The position numbers and the translations under genes are program-made. Under the pieces are notes generated by a model that was not told where the DNA came from, did not search any database, and saw only the letters and a program-made list of their open reading frames with translations. From Arion vulgaris (Eukaryota > Mollusca > Gastropoda > Stylommatophora > Arionidae), in contig CM036754.1 of NCBI GenBank assembly GCA_020796225.1, forward strand, positions 66,580,000-66,643,999: 64,000 bases of DNA, read 5' to 3'. Positions 53,229-63,543 of this stretch are shown here, in pieces (the stretch's first letter is position 1; the number at the start of each line of letters is the position of its first letter).

Positions 53229-53310
53229 TACAGGGTGTTCAACATAAAAGTAGCCCAATTTACAGGTTTTGATTAGTCAACCGGGCTACTTTTATGTTGA
53301 ACACCCTGTA
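53229..53310. mobile_element. 78-bp palindromic MITE with TA target duplication
   Basis: TA (53229-53230), then CAGGGTGTTCAACATAAAAG... and its exact reverse complement at the other end, then TA (53309-53310). The arms are about 28 bp around a loop of about 20 nt. The structure is that of a mariner-like element reduced to its ends. Confidence 0.85.
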
Positions 53311-53939
53311 TAACATTTGTTTTCCAAATTACTGATCATTCTTTCTTTACTCAGTCATGTTCAAATAAGTTTCTATCAAATGTTTGCACAGGCAGTAACT
53401 TTTTTTTTAAAAGTCTGTACATGATGATATTATGATGTCGTACAAAGAGTATGGTAAATTTTACTGCCAATATCTTCTGCTAATGTCTTATTGTGTTCTC
53501 TCTCATCTTGTGTGTGAATGTTGTGTATGCACATACAAGTAGTATATGTTGATATGGCTTGCGTGAGTTTTGTATTTCACCTGAGACAGATATGTGCTCA
53601 GTGTTCAATATTTGATTGCATATTTTCTTGTTTAGTTGTGTTCTCTCATAAACCAAACACTAACAGAATGATAACATGTAATCATGATTTGATTCAATTA
53701 TGTAGAACATATATGATAGATGGACTTTTCATCAATTTTTCTATTAAAAAAAATTGACCAAGAAAAAGTAATGGCCATTGTGTTTTTATTTAAATGTGTT
53801 AAGTCTTAATGTCGGTTCACATGATGGTTGGTGATTGTTCAGTCTTCTACTGCAATCCTATTTTGCCTCACAGCATCAGATGAGATGTCTAGAACTGGAT
53901 TTTGTGTGAGATTATTCTGGTGGATTCACTAGGAGAGTT

Positions 53940-54065
53940 ACCTCTGAAGTACAAGGCATGCCTGTATGGCATGGGACACTGATAAGGAAAGCAGATCTGC
54001 ACCAAAAATTTCGCTCAGAAGCGCCATGACTACACCTAAATTCATAGTGGGCAAAAGACAGCTTG
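53940..54065 (-). repeat. R3 interspersed repeat copy (reverse)
   Basis: Reverse match with GGGACACTGATAAGGAAAGC, the CGCCATGACTACACCTAAAT block and CATAGTGGGCAAA. Confidence 0.65.
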
Positions 54066-54194
54066 ACAAGGGGAGGTTATGCATGCATACATGTGCACGC
54101 ACAAGCATATCTTCTAGCTTGGTAGCAACATAGATTAATTTAGGAAAAACAACTATTTTTTTAAAATCTACATTAAAAAAAATGTGTAGTGCCA

Positions 54195-54885
54195 TTAATA
54201 CTTTCGCTGCCACCGACGACAAAAGTAGGCGAAATACAAACTCCCTTTTGCTGCCACCTACGACTTTTGTCGGCGACATGTGCCGTGACGATGTCTTTTT
54301 AACGGGAGTATTGCTTGCAAAACGGGGTCGCGTCGTACTACTTCGTATTGTTCGACGAGCTCTCCAAAATGGCGGATCTAAACACACGCGTAAACGTCGG
54401 GATAAGTCCGATTTTTAGTAAGTAAACAAAAATTTTCAAAATGGACGACGTAGCTGATGAATAGTGATGTCCAAAATGACTCTTTTCGGACTTTTTAGCC
54501 AGTGATAGTGTTAAAATGAGCTCTGAATATGATATGAATTTGAACTGTGATTCACGTGACGATGTTTATAGATCGATAGCAGATATTGTCACGGTTACGG
54601 GAGTAGATGACGGACACCTATCTCAAAAACGACGGCATATCATACTGTGGATAGGTATGAGGATATCATTTACTACAATAGCTTGTGATTATAAGGAATA
54701 TATTCCACATATAGACAGGTTAGTAGCTCATTAATATATGAACACTATTCCATAGTTTAAAAGTCCAAAGTTTATTAGTTTATTTTTTACGATGTTTTGA
54801 AATTGTCACTCTGAAAACTGATCATACCGAAAAATAGTGGCACTGGGCCAGACTGTTGAAAAATGCGTGGCAGCGAAAGTGTTAA
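54195..54885. mobile_element. piggyBac-like element (family 2), non-autonomous
   Basis: TTAA (54195-54198) and TTAA (54882-54885) flank 683 bp with ends TACTTTCGCTGCCAC and GTGGCAGCGAAAGTG (one mismatch at the first base). The interior includes an acidic open frame at 54516-54734 (MSSEYDMNLNCDSRDDVYRS), consistent with a transposase N-terminus, but no catalytic domain. The left end is CpG-rich and carries a second, inner TGCCACC.ACGAC repeat. Confidence 0.8.
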
Positions 54886-55059
54886 ACGTCTGATCGTACA
54901 AGTATAATGCATGTTCATGCTAAAAAAATGTTGGGGAGAACCAACTGAAATGCTGCGGAGAGAGTGACAATCATAGTCTTTGATAACAAGAAACTGAGGA
55001 GATGGCAATATTGTCTGCAAGTCTCCCAAATTAAAACGATACTGCTTTGTCTGTGTGAA

Positions 55060-55165
55060 TAAGAAATATCAAAGAGTGGTTACTGGGTCCCAAATTAGGG
55101 GTGCAAAGAATAGAGCCATTGTTACCTGTCACGCATATCGTAAAAGGCGAATGAGGTTGGGCATG
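55060..55165 (-). repeat. R2 repeat fragment
   Basis: Reverse fragment: GAGTGGTTACTGGGTCCCAA, ATTAGGGGTGCAAAGAATAG and a CACGCATATCGTAAAAGGCG block. Confidence 0.65.
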
Positions 55166-56088
55166 AAGGATAGCTATCCCATCCTGTAAAAAATTAGATA
55201 GCAACAGAAAACCACAACCAGAGAAATTCACAGCTTGCCACGCGAGGAAGAAAAATGACCCAAGGAAGAACTTGTGAAGCACCGATGAAATCCAAAAGGA
55301 AATCAGGCTGTCGGCTCACTTTTCAACTTGGAATATCTCATAGATTAAGGGAATACCCAGGAACTCCTGGAGGTGAGAGTTAGGAGATGAAATGCAACAA
55401 AATGGGGGAGAGGTCTGGAAAAGATTACCCTGGATGTGGACCTATGCTTCCCTGGGGTGAAGAAGACATAGAACACTGGCATTTTAAATTCACCATTATG
55501 AACGACTAACATGGACAATGAGCAAAGCACAGTCGTAAACAATAACTACATGAGAAATGTGATGCCTATGAAAAGTTACCAACACAAGTCATCAGCATAA
55601 GAAAGTTGAGACAGAACATTCTTGAATTACACTGAAACAAAGAATGAAGTATTTCGCCACTTAATAAGAATGCAATCTTTACAACAGAACATGCAAGACC
55701 ACAAAAAAGATGAATTGATGGCATAGCAGAATCCTGTCAGAAAGCAAAAATAACTCACTAGAGCAACGCAGAACAAAAACAAAACAGTGATAGTGTGACG
55801 ACAAAAGAAGAAGAATGACTGCTCTGATAAATGAAACAATTTCGATAAAAGTTGAACTGCATAGAATGTGTTCTTTAATGTCATATGTAACCATTTCAAC
55901 TGTCAGCTCTGACTCATACAATCTGCATGTTACATTCAATTCTCTGTCAAATACATTGAAAGACATCAGTGATGTTTAAAACAACTGATTTCATTATAAC
56001 AAATAATATTTGATAGCTCCATTTCGTTTAGATATAAGAAATGATTACTATCTGCTCAATTAACTGTCAAGACACATCAAGTCTGGTT

Positions 56089-57393
56089 TACGAGGCGTGT
56101 TCAAATGAAAACGGGACTTGTTACACCATGCGTGCTAAAGTGCACGGATATTGATGACATTTTGCACTAGTAATGAGTATCCAATAATTAACATACGGTC
56201 ACGTGTTCATCTTCCCAGCATGCATATGTGCTGCATGAGACTTAACAATATGGCGGTGTGTTTCCCAACCGTCCAAAGTAAATCAGCGTGCTGTGATCCA
56301 GTTTCTTTCATTTGAAGGATGTCAAGCAGTAGACATTCATCGGAGAATGAAGGCAGCATATGATGACAAATGTTTGTCGAGGACAAGAGTGATGGAATGG
56401 GCGCGTATGTTTAAAGACGGACGTGAGTTAACAGCAGATCTTGCACGGCCAGGTCAGGCGCATATTGTTGCAACAGAAGAAGCCATAGCCTTGATTGATA
56501 AAGCAGTACCGACTGACCGTCGTCGGAGCATTCGTTCGCTTGCAGAAGAATTCCATATGTCAATTGGGACAGCCCACATGGTTGTTCGGAAGAAATTGAA
56601 CTATCGGAAGGTGGGTCTCACGGATGTTGACTGACCACCATAAGGAAGAACGGATGGGGTGTAGTTTAAACCACTTGATGCGTTACAGGACAGAGGGTGA
56701 TGCATTTCTGTTGAGCATTGTGACAGGTGATGAATCGTGGTGCCACCACTATGAACCGAGCAGCAAAATTGACAGCATGCAATGGAAACATCCAGGTTCA
56801 CCAAAACCCAAAACACAGGTTTCTGCTGGGAAAGTTATGGTGACCGCATTTTTGACCATGAAGGGCTTTTGTTGGCCGATTTTAAAGAACCTGGTGTCAA
56901 CATCAATGCCGCCATTATAAAGACACTTTAGACAAGCTGCATAAGGCTAAGTGACCAGGCAAGCTTTCTCAAGGTGTGATTCTTCTCCACGACAACGCTC
57001 GCGAAAAATTGTGCAGGAAACATTGGCAAAGAAGAATTGGGAAGTTCTTCATCACCCAGCCTATAGTCCCGATTTGTCCCGTGTGATTTCCATTTGTTCG
57101 GACCGTTGAAGAAAGCACTAAAGGGACAGCGATTCAACAGCGACGCAGACGTGAAAACAGTGGTGACCACATGGTTCAGTGAGCAGCCACGCACCTTTTC
57201 TCGGACGGCATTCGACGTCTACCTAAACAGTGGGATGCTTGCCTAAATGCATACAGAGATTTTTTCTGATGAACCCAGGTGCATTCTTATTCACAAGTGG
57301 TTGCTTTGTTTAATTCCGTTGAAACTGTTAATTTGCGTATGATACTTTTAAAATAAATCCACAAGTCCCGTTTTCATTTGAACACGCCTCGTA
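56089..57393 (+). mobile_element. mariner-family transposon with perfect 31-bp terminal repeats
   Basis: TA dinucleotides at 56089-56090 and 57392-57393 flank 1301 bp. Ends 56091-56121 and 57361-57391 are perfect inverted repeats (CGAGGCGTGTTCAAATGAAA...). The + strand encodes a transposase in pieces: the paired-like DNA-binding part 56293-56634 (SRTRVMEWARMFKDGRE), the first catalytic Asp in VTGDESWCHHYEP, the second in ILLHDNAR, and the third in a broken YSPDLS..DFHLFGPLKKAL with about 34 residues between, as in mariner. At least three frame breaks make it inactive, and terminal repeat identity suggests a fairly young insertion. Confidence 0.93.
56293..57268 (+). pseudogene. mariner transposase, frameshifted
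   Basis: Recognisable mariner transposase parts occur in several frames. The frame breaks near 56610, again near 56860 and near 57070, with a stop around 56951. The ending LPKQWDACLNAYRDFF before TGA matches the usual C-terminus. Its length would be near the normal 340-350 residues. It is not functional as read. Confidence 0.85.
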
Positions 57394-57404
57394 CATTTAG
57401 GCCT

Positions 57405-57600
57405 GTACCTTGATCTAAGGTAGTGGGTTCGAATCTGGGCCTAGCAGTTCTGTTCACTGATTTTTTCAGAGACCCCTAAGATTGTTGCTGGAGCTACGGA
57501 GTTGATGCAATACTCTGGGCAGGTGGCGTGCCTGAGACGGGGGATCAAGCCATATGGAATAAAACCGGGTGACATGAAGTCAATCTTTTGGCTTTTGACC
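57405..57600 (+). mobile_element. tRNA-headed SINE, family S1
   Basis: B-box GGGTTCGAATCTGGGCC, then AGACCCCTAAGATTGTTGCT and a GAAGTCAATC end. It begins just after the mariner right end; the A-box part seems lost. Confidence 0.78.
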
Positions 57601-58019
57601 CTCTTTCCTAGACTCGTGATTTCAACAACGAAGATAACATTTCTAAAACATTTCCACTTGTAACATCATGTTGATGTCGCACAGTTCAAAGTGGGAACTG
57701 CCATCTTGGAAGGAAATACAATACAATATATCATTTAGTAATACTATCCAGCAAGGCTGTCTCTTATGCTATTACAGTACTGTGTGATTTTAATAGTGTT
57801 TAATTTGCTCAGCAAAGTCTTACTGAACCCAGATAAGGGTTCACGTGTTTACTTAATCAGCACAACGAAGCGGTAGCACACTTCATGAGGACTGCGCAGC
57901 GCTTTTGAGACAATATCGACCATGACTATGGAGATCACCACTGTCTCCAGGGCTCTCTCATGGGTGGCTGAGCAACAGGTAACCCATGCGATTATCATAT
58001 CAGACTAAATGAATATGCT

Positions 58020-58425
58020 TCAAATGACTGAATCTTGAAGTATGCGCGAGGAATGTGTGGACAGCATTCGAAGATCACATCTCAAGAAAATGACTTGGCT
58101 GGACATGCTTGAGTGCAGGGTAACGAGTGTGCTGACTTTCTTGCAAACAATGCCCCACTCAAGCGGGCAGAATTATGGACAGAGCTGATGTCATCAATGT
58201 GGTACAGTCTCATTTATGTGATATGGGTGAGTCTCAGACAATGGAACACGTGCGAGAATTAGGCGTTAAGTTTGGATATGTCAGACAGTGTCGTCTTCGT
58301 GGTAGAGAGAGAAGATATCTTCTTCTCATGGATACAGTGAGCAAATGGATGTTAGAATGGCTGCTGCAGCGGAGGACAGAGCACGAATGGGAATGTGCCA
58401 TGACGTCGATCGTATAACTTAACTG
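58020..58425 (+). mobile_element. Possible LINE C-terminal remnant
   Basis: The open frame 58175-58417 contains VVQSHLCDMGESQTMEHV, which resembles the CxCGxxQTMEHxxxxCP end of LINE polyproteins, but the remainder is not recognisable. Low certainty. Confidence 0.35.
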
Positions 58426-58434
58426 AACCAAGGT

Positions 58435-58695
58435 TTCCTGTATTTACTGAATCGGACCAAAAGGTTTCACACATTTAGCAAACCGAATCAAGGGTTCATA
58501 CATTTAATGAATCGGACCAAGAATTTTAACATTATATATTGAAGTAAATCATGGGTTCAGATGTTTACTGAATCGAAATCATGGTTCATACATTATTTAC
58601 TGAACACGACCCCTGGTTCATTTCGAGTTTTTACTGCACCAGACCACTGGTTCATGAATTTAGACATTACTGACTCAACCAGCGAACCCTTGATT
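58435..58695 (+). repeat. Degenerate tandem repeat downstream of the - strand gene
   Basis: Repeats of about 35 bp of the form TTACTGAATCGGACCA, GGTTCATACATT, decaying toward 58690. Confidence 0.7.
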
Positions 58696-58753
58696 GATGA
58701 GCTGATACATTACTGACAAATGTTTACTTCGAATACTATAAAATGTGTCACTG

Positions 58754-58759
58754 TTTATT
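58754..58759 (-). other. AATAAA overlapping the stop codon of the - strand gene
   Basis: Read on the - strand, the last codons are AGT AAG AAA TAA ACA, so the stop TAA forms part of AATAAA. If used, the 3'UTR would be only some 10-30 nt. Confidence 0.4.
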
Positions 58760-59711
58760 TCTTACTCTGAGTCAGTTTGTTTTTGATGAAGGTCATGACC
58801 TGATGCATGAGCTCACGGGACTGACCATCCAACCATTCCAGCTCTAATTGAACCTTCCCATCCACTAGCTTCAGCCTCATCACACACTTGAGAATATATT
58901 CTTTTGGGGATGAGTCTATCACAGTTTCGTCTTCCTTGGAGATATCATTAACAACTTGGTTGGGATTTCCTTCTTCCTTGGAGATATCATTAACAACTTG
59001 GTTGGGATTTCCTTCTTCCTTGGAGATATCATTAACAACTTGGTTGGGATTTCCTTCTTCCTTGGAGATATCATTAACAACTTGGTTGGGATTTCCTTCT
59101 TCCTTGGAGATATCATTAACAACTTGGTTGGGATTTCCTTCTTCCTTCGAGATATCATTAGCAACTTGGTTGCTCTTCTTGCTATTAGAACACTGAAGAG
59201 ATTCCTGAGCACTTGTCATGTTTTCTATAATTAAACAATCCAATGTTGATGACTGACCCTGTGTATCTCTGATAGTTTCATCCTGGTTTCTTTCTTCATT
59301 TTTTTTATCATCCTCGCATTCTTCACTTACTTTCCTTGCTCGTTTAGTAGATTCACTAGTGTCGTTAATTGATGATTCAGGCAATCTCTTTCTGTTGATG
59401 TGGCTGACACCTTTCTTTAAATCACTCTTATTTAAATTGTTGTTATCGGTTGATGCAGTGTCTTCACCGGTTGATGCAGCAGTTGATACAGTGCCTTTAG
59501 TTTTATTATCTGTATTAGATACCGATACACTGTCAGTAATTTTGTCAGAACTGTTCTTGGACTCGGACTCAGAGTCCTCAATGATGATGCTTGCATTCTG
59601 CTTGTGCTGCTGCTGTCTACGTTGTCTGCGTAGGTGACACCAAGTGTTTTCTACAGCTGTCAGAGTGATGCTTGTGTACGACTTTGCTTTCTTGCCCTGA
59701 TAACAGTGCAC
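58755..59711 (-). CDS. Terminal exon of an unidentified - strand gene, with a 14-residue repeat
   Basis: On the - strand a tttgtcaacag acceptor precedes an open frame of 318 codons. It starts VHCYQGKKAKSYTSITLTAV and continues into a basic/Gln stretch (LRRQRRQQQHK), then a long Ser/Asp/Lys-rich low-complexity region with a KRAR basic cluster. Next come six tandem copies of a 14-residue unit (NQVVNDISKEEGNP; first and last copies diverged). It ends in a compact, hydrophobic-patterned module (residues about 270-318) containing MRLKLVDGKVQLELEWLDGQ and MHQVMTFIKNKL. The last module looks like a folded conserved domain, the rest disordered, and a nuclear protein is plausible. I do not recognise the family. 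The stop TAA lies inside an AATAAA. Confidence 0.75.
   Translation of the reverse strand: MHCYQGKKAKSYTSITLTAVENTWCHLRRQRRQQQHKQNASIIIEDSESESKNSSDKITDSVSVSNTDNKTKGTVSTAASTGEDTASTDNNNLNKSDLKKGVSHINRKRLPESSINDTSESTKRARKVSEECEDDKKNEERNQDETIRDTQGQSSTLDCLIIENMTSAQESLQCSNSKKSNQVANDISKEEGNPNQVVNDISKEEGNPNQVVNDISKEEGNPNQVVNDISKEEGNPNQVVNDISKEEGNPNQVVNDISKEDETVIDSSPKEYILKCVMRLKLVDGKVQLELEWLDGQSRELMHQVMTFIKNKLTQSKK
58934..59185 (-). repeat. 42-bp coding minisatellite
   Basis: Six units encode the 14-residue repeat of the - strand gene. The four central units are nearly identical (TTCCTTGGAGATATCATTAA, CAACTTGGTTGGGATTTC), so copy number is likely variable. Confidence 0.93.
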
Positions 59712-60002
59712 CTGTTGACAAACACATAAAATAATTCAATTTCTTGCTTAAGTTTTACTTCATTACACTTTTGGCAATTGACATGAGCCAGCTCTGACTG
59801 CCTCCCTATGACCAATTAAATCTGATACCATGCTACAGTATAACTCCAGATGTGGTACTTTAAAGTAGAGATTTTCTGAAAAATCTTAGTTACCCACCTG
59901 TAATATCCACTGTGTGCTATTGGATAATAAGCACACACTTTGGCTGAAATTTGCATGTGAATGTCCTACATATCGTAGGGACATAATGGAAACGCAATAC
60001 AC

Positions 60003-61621
60003 TTAACTCTTTCCACGCCCATTTATTTCCTCAGTTGTACACATTTAATTTAAGGGAGGCAAAAAATGCAATGGGTTATTTTTTCAAATCATAACTACTC
60101 ATCAATAAATAAACATATATATATCTTATCATATACTAATTTGAAGAAAACTGGACAACTTATTGGAATAACAAGGTTAAATAGCAATACATGGAATATT
60201 TTAGAAGAAACTGGGGCAAATATGACAACATAAATATAAAAAAATTATAAATTGTTAGTGACATATGCAACACTTACGTGACATTATAACAACATCTTCA
60301 AAATGTATCCCTATGTGCTTCTAGAAATAATTTTGTAATCCAATTTGTGAAGTCCAGGCAAAATTTTATGACAATATACCCAATAGAAATGAAGATATGA
60401 TGAAAAGTTGACATCAAGCTCCAGTTGGACTTTGATAGCCATTATATTATGATGATCGTCTGCCTGATTCACATCGTTATATTCTGGATCGGAATCATTA
60501 CTAATACTACTTATAATACTACTATAATCTGAATTGTCCATGCATTTTTCTATAAAAATCAGCGCCTGCTCGCCTGATACACGCATGGGACGCTTATTAC
60601 ATGAAAGGCCTGGTCCCACATTGAACTGTTTACAAATACTGCGTCTGTAGCAACAACAAATGAGTCGGCCTTAAAATCAGTCAAGAGAAGACTAAAGTAA
60701 TGCGTAGCAACAACATACAGCAAGATCCAATACGGATTGAGGGAAGGGACATAGAAGATGTGGATGAATTTGTCTACCTTGGAAGTAAGATCAGCAGATC
60801 AGGAGGTACAGATGAGGACATTAATGCTAGGATTAGGAAGGCCCGACAGGCCTTTGCGATCCTGCACATGGTGTGGAAGTCCGCTGCCATCTCCACGAAA
60901 ACAAAGCTCAGGATTTTCAGCTCAAATGTGAAGTCGGTGTTGCTGTATGCCTCGGAAACTTGGCGAGTCACTAGGGCAAATACAAATAAGATCCAGACCT
61001 TTGTCAACGGATGTTTGCGGCGGATTCTCAGATTGAGATGGTATGATAGAGTTACAAACACGGATCTGTGGATAAGAACAGGGCAGGAACCTATGATGAC
61101 ACAGGTCAAGAGGAGAAGATGGCGATGGATAGGCCATACCTTGCGGAAGACACAGTCGAGTGTCACTAGACAGGTGCTCGAGTGGAACCCGCAGGAAACG
61201 AAAAAGAGACGCCTAAGCAGACTTGGAGACGAGGTCTTACTGAGGAGCTGAAGAGTGCTCAATTGACCTGGGAGAACATAAAAGAACAGCCAGAGACCGA
61301 GAAGAGTGGCGAACAACTGTTGAGGCCCTATGCTCCACGAGGAGCGGAGAGGATTAATGATGAGCAACAACAAATAAACTTGAAGCAAATCGAAACGTGG
61401 GTGAATGTATGATATCGAAGAGAAAGTACGCTATTAAAGTGAAGGAACCGGAAGAATACTATTAAAAACTAAAATTAGTAGAAGTAAAACTAGAAAGACT
61501 TGTATAAACGAAACAACTGAACGAGCGAATCGAAACATCTTGATGGCGCAGTGTGCGGCTTAAAGCGCGGAACAGAAGTCGCTGTTGCGCAGTGTGCGGC
61601 TTAAAGCGTGGAAAGAGTTAA
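60003..61621. mobile_element. piggyBac-like element (family 1) with nested LINE
   Basis: TTAA at 60003-60006 and 61618-61621 bracket 1611 bp with terminal repeats CTCTTTCCACGC / GCGTGGAAAGAG. Both subterminal ends match the 271-bp MITE at 6.4 kb. A - strand open frame at 60619-60311 carries ISSISNDSDPEYNDVNQ, an acidic Asp/Ser-rich stretch like the N-terminus of piggyBac transposases. The catalytic domain is absent. A LINE RT fragment occupies about 60640-61425. Confidence 0.82.
60640..61425 (+). mobile_element. LINE RT C-terminal fragment nested in a piggyBac-like element
   Basis: The frame starts GLKISQEKTKVMR and continues DVDEFVYLGSKISRSGGTDE then DINARIRKARQAFAIL, VLLYASETWRVTR, TFVNGCLRRILRLRWYD, RRRWRWIGHTLRK and VLEWNPQETKKR. 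A frameshift near 61220 moves it to WRRGLTEELKSAQLTWENI. This is the typical 3' third of a LINE ORF2. The 204-codon frame on the opposite strand is its shadow. Confidence 0.88.
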
Positions 61622-61850
61622 ATTGAATCACTCTTTGTGATATGTTTAATATCTTTGCCAAGAACGTGTACATGTTGCACATTGGTTTGGTAGGCCCCTA
61701 AACGCATGGACTTCTACACGTTTAGGACACGTGCATCCGATTTCAGCCAAACCTCCTTAGTCGCCTCTTACGACATGTGTGGCAGGTAACAGTGGTTCTA
61801 TTCTTTACACCCCAAATTTGGGCCCGGTAACCGCTCAGGTGACGTAATAT
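61620..61850 (+). repeat. R2 interspersed repeat copy
   Basis: Full copy directly abutting the right TTAA of the piggyBac-like element: ATCACTCTTTGTGATATGTT, TGCCAAGAACGTGTACATGT, GGTTTGGTAGGCCCCTAAAC and TTACGACATGTGTGGCAGGT. Confidence 0.8.
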
Positions 61851-62335
61851 ACTCCTCGTCTCGTTGCAAACCACACAGATCACAAAGAGTGGTTAAAATT
61901 GTTAAATACAAATGAACACAAACAACTTCTAGCAATGTAAAGTTAAGACTGCCCATACTTATCCTCATGTTCTTTTTTCTAATTGCCCCATGACAAAGTA
62001 AACATTAGGATTGAGGTGAACAACAAAGATGCTACAATGAATATTAAACATCACTGAGTAACTTCTTAGATTTTAGAATAGATCAACATTTGAGTAATAC
62101 TCCTCCATATTTAGATATATATTCCACTTATTCATAAAGTATGAGATGATATACTAAACTAGGATACTGACATGCTGTTTCATGAAAATAGGTCACTAGG
62201 ACAGGTGAAATAGAAAATGGTGAGAACGAGAGCTTACACTATCACTTGGTGTCATTATATGAGAAATCCTACCTGGTAACGGTTAGATCACTGACTTTTC
62301 TCTCTAATACTTTAATTGTATATTTTAATAAATTA

Positions 62336-62450
62336 TTTGTAAAGTGTGGTACAGCAATCCCTTTGTTGTGCATCAATCCAGCTATTTATTTGTAAAGTGA
62401 GGTACAGCAATCCCTTTGTTGTGAATCAATCCAGCTATTTCTTTGTCTAT
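62336..62450 (+). repeat. Two-copy direct repeat, about 57 bp
   Basis: TTTGTAAAGTGnGGTACAGC, AATCCCTTTGTTGTG and ATCAATCCAGCTATTT occur twice in tandem. Confidence 0.85.
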
Positions 62451-62559
62451 ATCAAAGGATTTGTGCCAATGAATAGCATTAGTAAAATTCTAACTTTAAC
62501 TCCTTATCTAGTGCTTAAAATAATAATAAAAATATCCTTCTTCAGAGAACAAAATCTGA

Positions 62560-63065
62560 CCAACAATGGCAGAATGCAGAAGCGCCATTCAGAGTCAGAA
62601 CGGTTTGATTCTGAACACGACTTTGCTAGCGCATTCCCGCCATGTTTGGTCGGGTATTTTCCGGTTTCGTTTGCGAGCTACTGAGTTAGTGCTTGAGCAA
62701 CGCTGTGACTGTTACATGGAATGCTTTTTGCTGTGTCAACCGTGCGTTGTTGTGTGTATTCAGAAAATGGCGGACAGCGGTTATGACGAACAAGCTCAAT
62801 CTGTCGTATGCAGTTATATTGCAGTGCAGAAAGCTGGATTTTGTCGTGATTGATGTCCCCTTCAACACGAATTGCTATTCAAGTGATGAACAGTTTTGTG
62901 TTGCTACATTCGTGACGGCCATATGCATATTATGCGGTGCAGGTTGCTTTTGTGGCGAGTACGCGCTGTTTCATTCTGGAATTAGTTCACACAGGAAACT
63001 TTTCACAGGTGTTAGCATTTCATGTGATATTCATTGGCACAGGAACGGAGCAATTATGGGGTGAC
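62560..63065 (+). other. CpG-rich patch, possible promoter or element 5' end
   Basis: Unlike the AT-rich flanks, this stretch has many CpGs (CGCATTCCCGCCATG, GTCGGGTATTTTCCGG, TTCGTTTGCGAG) and an AAAATGGCGGACAGCGG with a good start context at 62766. The frames are short. It could be a first exon or promoter, or the 5' region of a mobile element. It lies within the proposed intron of the - strand gene. Confidence 0.35.
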
Positions 63066-63104
63066 CCGTTGCAGTGAAGTTGGAACCGAACCTATGAACT
63101 ATGA

Positions 63105-63345
63105 AACATAGGGCAGGCAAGTAATTTCTCCATACCGCTTTGTCATGGGCAATTCACTCAATCTCTTCCATGGAATTGAATAGATATTTCTCAAATCTCT
63201 CAGCAAAGTTCGCCTCAGGATTTCCCTAGGACATCTCTTTCTTGAACCCTTTGCCTCCCACTTCAATGCCTGCTTTGGTATTCTTTGATCATTTCTTCTC
63301 AAGGTGTGTCCAACATATCTCTAATTTCTTCTTATAACAGATGTT
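63105..63345 (-). mobile_element. LINE C-terminal fragment (reverse)
   Basis: On the - strand it reads MRRNDQRIPKQALKWEAKGS then RKRCPREILRRTLLRDL and IPWKRLSELPMTKRYGE. It belongs to the same family as 48.6 kb. It lies about 75 nt downstream (in - strand order) of the 63418-63543 exon. Confidence 0.8.
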
Positions 63346-63417
63346 ACTAGTGGTTGATCAGACAGTGATACTCCAAGGTTCTGACTGAGTACACTAGCTA
63401 TTGTTACCAATTATTAC

Positions 63418-63543
63418 CTTTATTGATTCCATTAGCTCTTTGAGATAATCTGCTATTTTATGAACCTTATACTCACGCCCTGCACCGTTAGGCACCATGT
63501 ACTGAAGGGGAGGCTTTTCTTTCCGTGACTCAAATCCTGACCT
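63418..63543 (-). CDS. Upstream exon of the same - strand gene (42 codons)
   Basis: On the - strand a tttcatttctacag acceptor and a gtaata donor bound 126 nt in phase 0, reading RSGFESRKEKPPLQYMVPNG then AGREYKVHKIADYLKELMES and IK. The phase fits direct splicing to the 59711 exon, although exons between are possible. The helical end (IADYLKELMESIK) looks like a structured segment. I infer one gene from strand, phase and proximity; this is not proven. The family is unknown. Confidence 0.6.

Noticed and set aside
58888..59234. + strand frames with a repeated LTTWLGFPSSLEIS peptide
   Set aside because: They are antisense to the 42-bp coding minisatellite of the - strand gene.
60774..61388. 204-codon frame on the - strand
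   Set aside because: It is antisense to a clear LINE reverse transcriptase fragment and has no recognisable domain.
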